64,000 nt of DNA from assembly GCA_030345135.1 (NCBI GenBank), contig CP128386.1:1635344-1699343 (forward strand), given 5' to 3'. Shown piece after piece: positions 53,201 through 60,953 of the stretch (position 1 is its first letter; the number at the start of each line of letters is the position of its first letter). A program made the position numbers and the translations under genes. A model generated the notes under the pieces. The model was given only the letters and a program-made list of their open reading frames with translations. It was not told where the DNA came from and made no database searches. The stretch comes from Chitinophagaceae bacterium DXS (GTDB taxonomy: Bacteria; Bacteroidota; Bacteroidia; Chitinophagales; Chitinophagaceae).

Positions 53201-53266
53201 TTAACTTTCATTAACATTAATCCAATGCTGCTTAACCCCCTTTCATACAGAGTAGAAATACTTTCG
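53201..53266 (+). promoter_or_regulatory. promoter with three TTAAC half-sites, receptor gene
   Basis: TTAACT (53201), TTAACA (53211) and TTAACC (53232) are spaced 10 and 21 bp apart, all on one helix face. Twenty-one nt later comes TACTTTCG (53259-53266), a -7 element. The ATG is 22 nt further on. The same spacing, including the 21 nt to the -7 box, recurs upstream of the GLPGLI gene (57442-57507). Direct repeats at 10-11 bp are the usual mode of OmpR-type regulators, and one is encoded at 59165. Confidence 0.8.
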
Positions 53267-53288
53267 TAGACGCAAAACTTTACCTGTC

Positions 53289-56099
53289 ATGAAAGGATTT
53301 TGGTTAACCGGCTTTCTGCTATTACTTGTCACTTTATCTGCAACGGCACAAAATGGTGTTATCAAAGGCGAAGCGTATGATACTTTATCGAAGCTAATAA
53401 TCCCGGACGCCACGGTGACTATCATGAAAAAAAAGGATAGTTCATTGGTTTCATTCAGCATGACGGACCAGGCGGGAAGATTTTCTATCAGCAATCTTGC
53501 AACTGGCGAATATCGTTTGCTGATAACGCATGTAGCTTACCATAATAAAACAATCTTTTTCACTGTAGATGGAAAACGAGCCAATACTGATTTGGGACGA
53601 ATAATACTTAATGATAAAAAAACAACACTTGCTGAAGTGGTTGTTACCAGTGAAGCTCCACCTGTTACGCTTGTCGGTGATACCGTGCAATACAATGCAG
53701 GTTCTTTTAAAACGCAACCCAATGCCAGCGTAGAGCAATTATTAAAAAGGCTGCCCGGCGTGCAGGTCGATAAAGATGGAACGGTTAAGGCACAGGGCCA
53801 AACAGTGAATCGTGTGCTTGTTGATGGAAAAGAGTTTTTTGGTAATGACCCAAAAATGGCAACAAAGAATCTGTCGGCTGATGCGATAGACAAAGTGCAG
53901 GTATACGACAAACAAAGTGAGCAATCGCAGTTAACTGGTTTTGATGATGGCAATAGTGAAAAGACCATCAACCTGAAATTGAAAAAAGATCAGAAGAAAG
54001 GAGGCTTTGGAAAAATAACGGGAGGTGGTGGTACAGCTGATCGATATGAAGGCCGTTTTAACCTGAATTCATTCAAAGGCGCACGGCAAATGTCAGCTAT
54101 TGGTATGGCCAATAATATCAACGCCGAAGGATTCTCCTTTATGGATCTCATGAATTTTAGCGGAGAGCTGAGCCGTATGATGCGCAATGGAAATGGCAAC
54201 GCAACTATCAACCTCACACAGCAGGACCAAAATGCAGGCTCAATCGGAAACGATAATAAGGGCATCCGGACTATTTGGGGAAGTGGCTTAAATTACAATA
54301 ATATTATCGGTAATAAGCTGGACTGGTCAAGCAGTTATTTTTACAATCACTATAACCCTCAGACACAGACAGATATACAACGGCAATACATTCTGCCGGA
54401 TTCATCTTACTTCTACAGGCAAAACAATTTGACAGACAATATTAATAACAGTCACCGGATCAGCATAGCTGCGGATTACGTTATTGATTCATTCCACTCG
54501 ATCAGGTTCGCTCCTAAGTTTGGCTATCAACAAACGAATAACAAAGTTGTAAATGATTATGCACAGTATGGAGAAGACGACCACGTAAGCAACACCGGCG
54601 CATCAAAATCAATCAACAATAGCCACGCTTTTAACTTTCAGAGTGATCTTTTATTCAGAAAAAAATTCAGACGAAAAGGACGGACGTTTTCAGTTAATAT
54701 GCAAACCTCATTTAACAATAGCCAGGGCGATGAAGCTTTGCTCTCCCTTAGTAATTTTTTTGATGGAGCAGGTACCGGCTACCGGAACGATTCCATCAAT
54801 CAACATATAAACACTGCAGGCAATTTATCGGGTTACACAGTTAAAGTTGTATATACAGAACCTCTGTCACGCCGGTCAATCCTGGAGTTTAGCGCGGGTG
54901 GCGGTCATACAAAAAGCGCTTCTAACAAAGCCACATATGACTATGATCAAACAAGTGGTAAATACGAACATCTCAATGATTCTTTAAGCAATGAGTTTAG
55001 CAACAGTTATGGATTTATGAATGCCGGGCTTCGACTGCGCGTGCAAAAAAAGAAATTTAATTATGCTATTGGTTTTTCAGTACAACGTGCACAGCTGGAT
55101 GGCACCATCATTAGCGGCATTAAAGATTCTTTACTTGCAAAAACATTCACTAACCTCCTACCCGTCGCGCGCTTTCAGTACAACTTTACAAAAAACAAGA
55201 ATCTTATACTTAGTTACCGCTCTCTTACCAATCCTCCTTCCATATCGCAGTTACAACCGGTTCCTGATATCAGCGACCGTCTGAATATCAAATACGGTAA
55301 TCCCGATCTGAAACAGGAATTTATTCACTTGTTACAGATCAACTATATGGGCGTAAATCCATTTGCGAACAAAAACCTGTTTGCGTTCTTTAATCTGATG
55401 AGAACGGATGACAAGATTGTAAATTATGATTCCCTTTATGCCAATGGCGTAAAAACAACCAGGCCGGTAAATGTGAACGGTGTATATAATCTCACAGGTA
55501 ACATTGACCTCGGACTGCCGGTGCGTTTTATTAAAGGAACGATGAGAGTTGGGAGCAGCCTCGGTTACAACAGAGGTCCGCAGTTTATCAATGGTGAAAA
55601 AAATACCATTAGCACATTTAGTGCCGGGCCCCGATTGGCTTTCGATATTAATCCAACAGAAAAAATATTCTTCTCTGTAAATGGCGGCATCAGTTATAAT
55701 TATACCGCTTACTCTCTGCAACCGTCATCAAATACCCGTTACTTTTCACAATTGTATGAAGCTGAATATAGCTGGCAGTTACCTGCTAAGTTTAATTTTA
55801 ATACTGATTTCAGTTATACAGTAAACAATCGCTTATCTGCTGGTTTCAATGCAAATGTGCCCTTATGGAATGCCTCTGTAAGCAGGCTGTTTTTAAAGTT
55901 CAATCGCGGCGAACTTAAGCTGAAAATAAATGATATATTAAACCGGAATGTAAGTGTAAGCCGTACAAGCAATCAGAATTATATTGAAGATGTTCGTGCT
56001 AATACACTCAAACGATTTGTACTGTTGAGTTTTACTTATAGCTTAAGTAAAACCGGGCTGGGAAACAACAATGGCCCCGGACCAATAAAATTGCGATAG
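53289..56099 (+). CDS. outer-membrane beta-barrel receptor with CarboxypepD_reg front
   Basis: A 936-residue TonB-dependent-receptor-like protein (OMP_b-brl_3 type). Signal peptide: MKGFWLTGFLLLLVTLSATAQ. A regulatory beta-sandwich follows (about 22-105, 'VIKGEAYDTLSKLIIPDATVTIMKKKDSSLVSFSMTDQAGRFSI'). The plug-like region has 'NASVEQLLKRLPGVQVDKDG' and 'VLVDGKEFFGNDPKMATKNLSADAIDKVQVYDK' (about 145-225). A large barrel ends at 'KRFVLLSFTYSL'. Unlike SusC there is no SusD partner. Its promoter matches that of the GLPGLI gene 3 kb away, so both probably answer to the kinase/regulator pair at 57.5-59.8 kb. Confidence 0.92.
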   Translation: MKGFWLTGFLLLLVTLSATAQNGVIKGEAYDTLSKLIIPDATVTIMKKKDSSLVSFSMTDQAGRFSISNLATGEYRLLITHVAYHNKTIFFTVDGKRANTDLGRIILNDKKTTLAEVVVTSEAPPVTLVGDTVQYNAGSFKTQPNASVEQLLKRLPGVQVDKDGTVKAQGQTVNRVLVDGKEFFGNDPKMATKNLSADAIDKVQVYDKQSEQSQLTGFDDGNSEKTINLKLKKDQKKGGFGKITGGGGTADRYEGRFNLNSFKGARQMSAIGMANNINAEGFSFMDLMNFSGELSRMMRNGNGNATINLTQQDQNAGSIGNDNKGIRTIWGSGLNYNNIIGNKLDWSSSYFYNHYNPQTQTDIQRQYILPDSSYFYRQNNLTDNINNSHRISIAADYVIDSFHSIRFAPKFGYQQTNNKVVNDYAQYGEDDHVSNTGASKSINNSHAFNFQSDLLFRKKFRRKGRTFSVNMQTSFNNSQGDEALLSLSNFFDGAGTGYRNDSINQHINTAGNLSGYTVKVVYTEPLSRRSILEFSAGGGHTKSASNKATYDYDQTSGKYEHLNDSLSNEFSNSYGFMNAGLRLRVQKKKFNYAIGFSVQRAQLDGTIISGIKDSLLAKTFTNLLPVARFQYNFTKNKNLILSYRSLTNPPSISQLQPVPDISDRLNIKYGNPDLKQEFIHLLQINYMGVNPFANKNLFAFFNLMRTDDKIVNYDSLYANGVKTTRPVNVNGVYNLTGNIDLGLPVRFIKGTMRVGSSLGYNRGPQFINGEKNTISTFSAGPRLAFDINPTEKIFFSVNGGISYNYTAYSLQPSSNTRYFSQLYEAEYSWQLPAKFNFNTDFSYTVNNRLSAGFNANVPLWNASVSRLFLKFNRGELKLKINDILNRNVSVSRTSNQNYIEDVRANTLKRFVLLSFTYSLSKTGLGNNNGPGPIKLR

Positions 56100-56181
56100 C
56101 AATATCCGCGTTCGATAAGCGCCGTACATAAAATATTAACGCTCATCGAACGAGGATATAAACAAAAGACAAATAGAAATA

Positions 56182-56602
56182 CAATGTCGTTTAGTTAAGA
56201 CAAAATTATTTATTTGATTGCTTTAGTTAGACTGATTAAGATTGAACTCATGTCGACCGGAAAATTTGGTTAACCACAATCAAAAAGGTAATGACAGTAA
56301 GCCTGGTGTGATAGCCCATAGGGCTTTAAGCTCAATAGAAAAGCCAAATAATTTATGCTTCTTTTGTCCGTAGGACATTAACCCTTTCGTTGGTTAAAGC
56401 CCTAACGGGCTATGGGGTTCCCGATTCGACCACTTCTATTGAGCTTAATTCCCTACGGGAAAAATTATAACTGTTATAAAATCTGTCATCGGCACGACAA
56501 GAGACATCTCCCGCTATTCAACAGGCTAATAGTCGAGAGACCTCTCCTGCGTCGAGGTGACGATACCAGTGCTAAAACGTAATTCTTATCTAAACGATAT
56601 TG
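56182..56602. mobile_element. 421-bp MITE-like element, copy B, with nested repeat
   Basis: Terminal inverted repeats CAATGTCGTTTAGTTAAG (56182-56199) and CTTATCTAAACGATATTG (56585-56602) match 16 of 18 bp. The left end is identical to that of copy A at 37580. An 11-bp direct repeat, AAATAGAAATA, flanks the element (56171-56181 and 56603-56613), a likely target duplication. The sub-terminal 'gagagacctctcctgcgtcgaggtgacgat' type sequence is shared with copy A. The centre (56310-56450) holds a second inverted repeat with 'atagcccatagggctttaagctcaatag' style arms. No transposase is encoded. Confidence 0.85.
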
Positions 56603-56635
56603 AAATAGAAATACATTAAGGTTTATCAATTTTCC

Positions 56636-57424
56636 TCAGTCCGCCGAGATCCTGAAATTTCCATTACGATTGTTTATTTCTTCAATCATTTTGTTGCGTT
56701 CTGCAACAAACTCAGCAGCTGTTACTTTCTTACCCTTTGCCGGTTCTTTAATGGCTGACAGATCCGCCTTTGGCGATATTTCAATGGCTACATAAACGGT
56801 TCGGCCGTTATCGTTTTCTAATTCCAACATGGCCCCGGGCAATTGTCCTTGCATTTCAGGCGCTGCAGGAACGGGAATATCCGTAGCAAACCAGGCGGTA
56901 ACCACTGACGTATCTTCAACCTCGTTGCGTTCCATTTTACCATTGTCCATAGACATCTTCATATGTTTAACAATTTCCTGTGTCGTTGCTTTTTGGCAAA
57001 CGTGGCCAAGAATACTTTTTGTCTCATTACTTAGTTTCCAGTTGCCGGCTTTGATACTGTCTGTTATCACAAATGTTTTATCAAAGAATTCCTGTTGCTG
57101 AACTTTGCGGGCATTTTGAAAATCGCAATAGGTGGCATCATCGGCACCACCTCCAAAAGTCCGGATCATTAAATGGTCTCCGGCAGGAGCTGGTTCTTCC
57201 TCAGGCATATCATCTTCCTGTTGCTTCAACATCATCTTATTATTGGCAAAGTCCACTTCAAATTTATTGACCATTTTTTGCACCGAACTTTCAGGCCCGT
57301 TTCCACGATCCAGGATCATTTGTCTTTGTACAGTACGCTGGTAAATTATCTTACCTTCTTTCTGTTGTGCCTGAATGGTTGCGAAGGTTAACATCCCTAT
57401 GCACGAGAAAGTTAGTTTGTTCAT
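56636..57424 (-). CDS. GLPGLI-family exported protein
   Basis: A 262-residue exported protein. Signal: MNKLTFSCIGMLTFATIQAQ. The front 'QKEGKIIYQRTVQRQM' is the standard start of the GLPGLI family. 'TYCDFQNARKVQQQEFFDKTFVITDSIKAGNWKLSNETKSILGHVCQKATT' is its conserved core, and 'VVTAWFATDIPVPAAPEMQGQLPGAMLEL' carries the family's namesake segment in the form GQLPGAMLEL. The role of the family is unknown; members usually sit beside TonB-type receptors. Here it is divergent from the histidine kinase gene and shares a promoter design with the receptor at 53.3 kb. Confidence 0.92.
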   Translation of the reverse strand: MNKLTFSCIGMLTFATIQAQQKEGKIIYQRTVQRQMILDRGNGPESSVQKMVNKFEVDFANNKMMLKQQEDDMPEEEPAPAGDHLMIRTFGGGADDATYCDFQNARKVQQQEFFDKTFVITDSIKAGNWKLSNETKSILGHVCQKATTQEIVKHMKMSMDNGKMERNEVEDTSVVTAWFATDIPVPAAPEMQGQLPGAMLELENDNGRTVYVAIEISPKADLSAIKEPAKGKKVTAAEFVAERNKMIEEINNRNGNFRISAD

Positions 57425-57441
57425 AATGTTTTGATTTTAAC

Positions 57442-57507
57442 CAAAGCTAGCCACAGCACTTTTCGCATCAGGTTAAGTCCCCTTGCTTTAAGGTTAATAA
57501 AGGTTAA
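57442..57507 (-). promoter_or_regulatory. promoter with three TTAAC half-sites, GLPGLI gene
   Basis: Read leftward: TTAACC (57507-57502), TTAACC (57497-57492) and TTAACC (57476-57471), spaced 10 and 21 bp. Twenty-one nt later comes TAGCTTTG (57449-57442), a perfect -7 element, and the ATG follows 17 nt on. This equals the receptor promoter (53201-53266) in site order, spacing and distance to the -7 box. The same sites lie 28 nt upstream of the kinase's own -7 box on the other strand. Confidence 0.83.
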
Positions 57508-57535
57508 AACAAAAGCAACGTCACACGCATTCTTA

Positions 57536-57543
57536 TAAATTTG
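57536..57543 (+). promoter_or_regulatory. possible -7 promoter element of the histidine kinase gene
   Basis: TAAATTTG matches TAnnTTTG and lies 8 nt before the kinase start codon, which would make the mRNA nearly leaderless. The three GGTTAA sites are 28 nt upstream. This is less certain than the leftward promoter because the leader is so short. Confidence 0.45.
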
Positions 57544-57551
57544 TAAAAGAA

Positions 57552-59168
57552 ATGAACAGGCTTCGCACGCTAGCAATTTTAATGGTGATTGCCATTGCGG
57601 GAATAACCGGCTTCCAGGTATACTGGCTGAAGGACAACTATGACCGTGAACACCAGAACCTGCAAATAAAAACAAACGCTTCCTTTTATCAAACTGTGCT
57701 CAGGCTCCAGACTTCTAAACTGAAATTGGATTCGATGCGTCCTGCGCTGGGTCCCGTTATAAGAGAAGACTCGAAAAACGACCGGCCAGTAATAACAATT
57801 GCCAGTCTAATTCAGGAAAAAATGAGGGAGTCTGATGTAGATTCCACCCGGCAAAGAAAAGTTTTCATTGGGACTTCAAGACTAAGGACGATATCAGACA
57901 GAGCGGATAGTTCAGGCTCACCGCCCTTAATTCGCAAAACAGAAACACATCAATGGGATTCCGCTAAACGTGAAAACCAGGTTTTTGTCAACTACACCTT
58001 TAAAAGGGATGACGGTTTGCCGCGGGTGCCTATGGTTCTTCCTGATGTTATCGCACGAAGCACAAAAGATACTGTAAGCGGTACCGAAGTAAGAATGATG
58101 TTTAATGTAGATTCGCTCTACTCAAGCGACTCAGTCACCATCCGCGAAATAGATTCAGCTTATAGCGCAAGGCTTAACGCTGATAAAATGAATGTTGCGT
58201 TTAGTGTTTCCCGGATAAACGCTTTTGAGCCAGGTCGTTCAAATGATGTAACCATCGGACTTGCCAAGCCGGTAACTTATCGTCTCTCACTTCAGCATGT
58301 ACCTTCATATATTTTTTCTCAGCTTAAAACGCCTTTACTTTTTTCTATTCTACTGGTGGGCATTACCATTGCCTCATTTGTTTTGTTGTATAGTAGCCTG
58401 GTAAAGCAGCGCAGGCTTACACAAATGAAAAACGATCTTATCAGTAATATTACGCACGAACTTAAAACACCTATTGCCACAGTAAGCGTTGCCGTTGAAG
58501 CATTAAAGAATTTTAAGGCAATGGATGATCCTGAACGAACACAGGAATACCTCAACATATCGCAAAATGAGCTACAACGCCTGAGTTTACTGGTTGACAA
58601 GGTACTTAAACTATCCATGTTTGAAAATAAGTCCATAGCGCTGGAAAAGGAATATTTCGACCTTGCCGCACTGTGCAAGCAAGTAATTAATTCTATGAAA
58701 TGGCAATTTGAAAAACAGGATGCCACAATAACTTTTACGACAACAGGTGACAGGTTTACCATACATGCAGACAAACTGCACATAACAAGTGTTATATACA
58801 ATCTGCTTGACAATGCATTGAAATATAGCCGGGATAATCCGGTTATTCATGTTGAATTATTGTCTCACAAACAACATGTGGAAATGCGTGTAAGCGATAA
58901 CGGCATTGGCATACCGCCCGAATACAAGCAAAAAGTATTTGAAAAGTTTTTCCGTGTGCCGGGAAATAACAGGCATGACATTAAGGGATATGGCCTGGGA
59001 TTAAGCTATGTAGATCATATTGCAAAAAGCCATCAGGGTTTTGCAGAAGTAAAAAGCGAACCTGGTAAAGGCAGCACTTTTATTGTACACATTCCATATG
59101 AAGAAGCGGCCATAATTGAGTTTGATGAAAACAGAAAGATCATAAAGAAAACTATCCGCATTGGATGA
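57552..59168 (+). CDS. two-component sensor histidine kinase
   Basis: A 538-residue membrane kinase. Two membrane segments (about 7-25 and 259-281) bound a 230-residue periplasmic sensor of no recognised family. The HisKA motif is 'ISNITHELKTPIATVSVAVE' (His302), then the ATP-binding boxes 'LLDNALKYS', 'VSDNGIGIPPEYKQKVFEKFFR' and 'GYGLGLSYVDHI'. It is the typical orthodox kinase that would phosphorylate the OmpR-type regulator, whose gene overlaps its stop by 4 nt. Predicted targets are the receptor and the GLPGLI gene. Confidence 0.94.
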   Translation: MNRLRTLAILMVIAIAGITGFQVYWLKDNYDREHQNLQIKTNASFYQTVLRLQTSKLKLDSMRPALGPVIREDSKNDRPVITIASLIQEKMRESDVDSTRQRKVFIGTSRLRTISDRADSSGSPPLIRKTETHQWDSAKRENQVFVNYTFKRDDGLPRVPMVLPDVIARSTKDTVSGTEVRMMFNVDSLYSSDSVTIREIDSAYSARLNADKMNVAFSVSRINAFEPGRSNDVTIGLAKPVTYRLSLQHVPSYIFSQLKTPLLFSILLVGITIASFVLLYSSLVKQRRLTQMKNDLISNITHELKTPIATVSVAVEALKNFKAMDDPERTQEYLNISQNELQRLSLLVDKVLKLSMFENKSIALEKEYFDLAALCKQVINSMKWQFEKQDATITFTTTGDRFTIHADKLHITSVIYNLLDNALKYSRDNPVIHVELLSHKQHVEMRVSDNGIGIPPEYKQKVFEKFFRVPGNNRHDIKGYGLGLSYVDHIAKSHQGFAEVKSEPGKGSTFIVHIPYEEAAIIEFDENRKIIKKTIRIG

Positions 59169-59848
59169 GCACAAAAATATTATATATAGAAGATGAATTA
59201 TTCCTTGGCAAGATAGTTAAGGAAAGCCTTGAAAGCCGTGGCTTTGAAGTGATCATGGAAAGCAATGGTGCAAGGGCTACTGAATTATATAAACAAAGCA
59301 ACCCGGATGTATGTGTGCTTGATATTATGTTGCCTGGTAAGGATGGATTTACTATTGCAGATGAGATAAGAAGCATGAACAACAAAGTGCCTATTATTTT
59401 TCTTACGGCAAAAACACAAACGGCAGATGTAGTGAAAGGTTTTAATGTAGGTGGCAATGATTATATCCGCAAGCCATTTAGCATTGAGGAACTTATTGTA
59501 CGCATACAGAATGTTACAAAAGGAACTGAAACGCAGTTACCTAAAACAAACGGAGATACATTTTCAATTGGTAAATACAATTTTCAACAAAGCCGGCAAA
59601 TACTAAAAAATAACGAAGAAGAGAGAAAGTTATCTTACAGGGAAAGCGAGCTTTTAAAGCTGCTATACAATAACCGCCAGCAAATAATTCAACGCAGGGA
59701 TATACTTAACCTATTGTGGGGAAATGATTCATTTTTTAATAGCCGTAATCTCGATGTTTACATCACCAAACTGCGGGGTTATTTAAAAGATGATCCTACG
59801 CTTGAAATAATTACGATTAAAGGAATCGGCTACCGGTTTGTAATGTAA
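59165..59848 (+). CDS. OmpR/PhoB-family response regulator
   Basis: A 227-residue DNA-binding response regulator. Receiver: acidic pair in 'ILYIEDELFLG' (Glu9, Asp10), phospho-acceptor Asp53 in 'VCVLDIMLPGKDG', Thr81 in 'LTAKTQ' and Lys103 in 'YIRKPFSIEEL'. The C-terminal winged helix (about 135-227) has 'YRESELLKLLYNNRQQIIQRRDILNLLWG' and 'NLDVYITKLRGYLKDDPTLEIITIKGIGYRFV'. The start ATG overlaps the kinase stop. OmpR-type domains bind direct repeats about 10-11 bp apart, as seen in the two TTAAC promoters here. Confidence 0.95.
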   Translation: MSTKILYIEDELFLGKIVKESLESRGFEVIMESNGARATELYKQSNPDVCVLDIMLPGKDGFTIADEIRSMNNKVPIIFLTAKTQTADVVKGFNVGGNDYIRKPFSIEELIVRIQNVTKGTETQLPKTNGDTFSIGKYNFQQSRQILKNNEEERKLSYRESELLKLLYNNRQQIIQRRDILNLLWGNDSFFNSRNLDVYITKLRGYLKDDPTLEIITIKGIGYRFVM

Positions 59849-59898
59849 CTCAATCAAATACCAACAACAATCAAAATAGAACCGGATAAAAATTAAAA

Positions 59899-59924
59899 CC
59901 CCGCCTGAATATGTTCAGACGGGG
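59899..59924. terminator. hairpin between the response regulator and mqnA
   Basis: CCCCGCCTGAA (59899-59909) pairs with TTCAGACGGGG (59914-59924), one mismatch, between two converging genes. A/T-rich flanks are present on the left; the right tail is weak. Probably a shared terminator. Confidence 0.75.
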
Positions 59925-59964
59925 CTTATAGTTCGTTTTAGAATTTGATTCAAAACTCAGAAAT

Positions 59965-60726
59965 CTAGAAGGCTCTTTGAGTTTTGAATTCTTCCAGATA
60001 TTGAAGGAAAAGTTCCATGCCTTTTCTTTTCTCCTCCGTCAATTGATAGCTGATATTATGCGTATAATAAGTATGCAGATCATAAACCGGGCATGGATTT
60101 TCTGCAATCACTTCTTCAAGGTGCTCGAAACCTAAAGCATTGGCTGCATTAAACTCCTCAATAAAATCTTCGGACAATGGCTTGTTAGAGATCCACGCAG
60201 CAAACATAAATGGCAGCCCCGTCATGGCTCTCCATGAAGAAGCGAGGTCATAGATATAGGGTGATACTTTACGCTGAGCAAGTGCCCTGTCCCCTATTAC
60301 AACGCCAGCAGTCGTTCCTTTAATGTCGTCAATATAACCTTCGCTGGCATCTTCAAGGATTGGATCTACTTTCCAATAATGCTTCAGTAACACTTTAGCA
60401 AGATTTACCGAAGTACGGCTTTGATAATCCAACAGCACTTTTTCAACCTTTTCGATCGGCACTTCGCTGAACAGGCAAACGCTGGCCACATCGGCTTCGG
60501 CACCAATGCAAAAATCGCCCACAATATGCCATTCTTTCAATTTGGGAATCGCCGCTACCGGTACCAGCCCGATGTCAATTGTGCCATCAACCAGCATTCC
60601 GGCTACTTTGGAAGGATAATCTTCTATTAATTCTATTTGCTTTAATAAATGGGTTGAACGTTTAATGCCATAGACCAATGGCTTAGTATTTAAATAACTG
60701 ACTGCACCTACTTTAATCTTCTTCAT
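59965..60726 (-). CDS. mqnA: chorismate dehydratase, menaquinone synthesis
   Basis: MqnA dehydrates chorismate to 3-[(1-carboxyvinyl)oxy]benzoate, the first step of the futalosine pathway. The 253-residue protein has the MqnA/MqnD periplasmic-binding-like fold: 'KVGAVSYLNTKPLVYGI' at the front, 'LVDGTIDIGLVPVAAIPKL', 'LLDYQSRTSVNLAKVLLKHYW' and 'GVVIGDRALAQ'. The 'SYLNTKPL' start is diagnostic for MqnA rather than MqnD. It feeds mqnE, encoded at 35449. It is divergent from purB. Confidence 0.93.
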   Translation of the reverse strand: MKKIKVGAVSYLNTKPLVYGIKRSTHLLKQIELIEDYPSKVAGMLVDGTIDIGLVPVAAIPKLKEWHIVGDFCIGAEADVASVCLFSEVPIEKVEKVLLDYQSRTSVNLAKVLLKHYWKVDPILEDASEGYIDDIKGTTAGVVIGDRALAQRKVSPYIYDLASSWRAMTGLPFMFAAWISNKPLSEDFIEEFNAANALGFEHLEEVIAENPCPVYDLHTYYTHNISYQLTEEKRKGMELFLQYLEEFKTQRAF

Positions 60727-60844
60727 TTCATTTCTTTTCTCACCGTGACGTCATATTGCATACAACTTGCTGATAAACAGCGCATATAGCAAGGACAAAA
60801 CAGCTTTCTTTTAATAAAATCAGCAATTGGAAAGAACTTTCTTT

Positions 60845-60852
60845 TACTTTTG
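60845..60852 (+). promoter_or_regulatory. -7 promoter element upstream of purB
   Basis: TACTTTTG matches the TAnnTTTG consensus, 101 nt upstream of the purB start. A TTG sits at 60827-60829, somewhat close for a -33 element. The long leader between may hold further regulation; no riboswitch was recognised. Confidence 0.5.
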
Positions 60853-60953
60853 CGTGCAAATGTAGTGTTAGCGCGTTAAAATAAAGTAACTGCTTAACCT
60901 GATTTTAACTGTTCATTGCCCAATCTAACCTGAACAGTGTTTAAAATAATATT

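Noticed and set aside
60894-60930. TTAACC, TTAACT and CTAACC upstream of purB, resembling the operator sites
   Set aside because: Spacings are 11 and 20, and the sites lie downstream of the -7 element, so they do not match the receptor/GLPGLI promoter layout.
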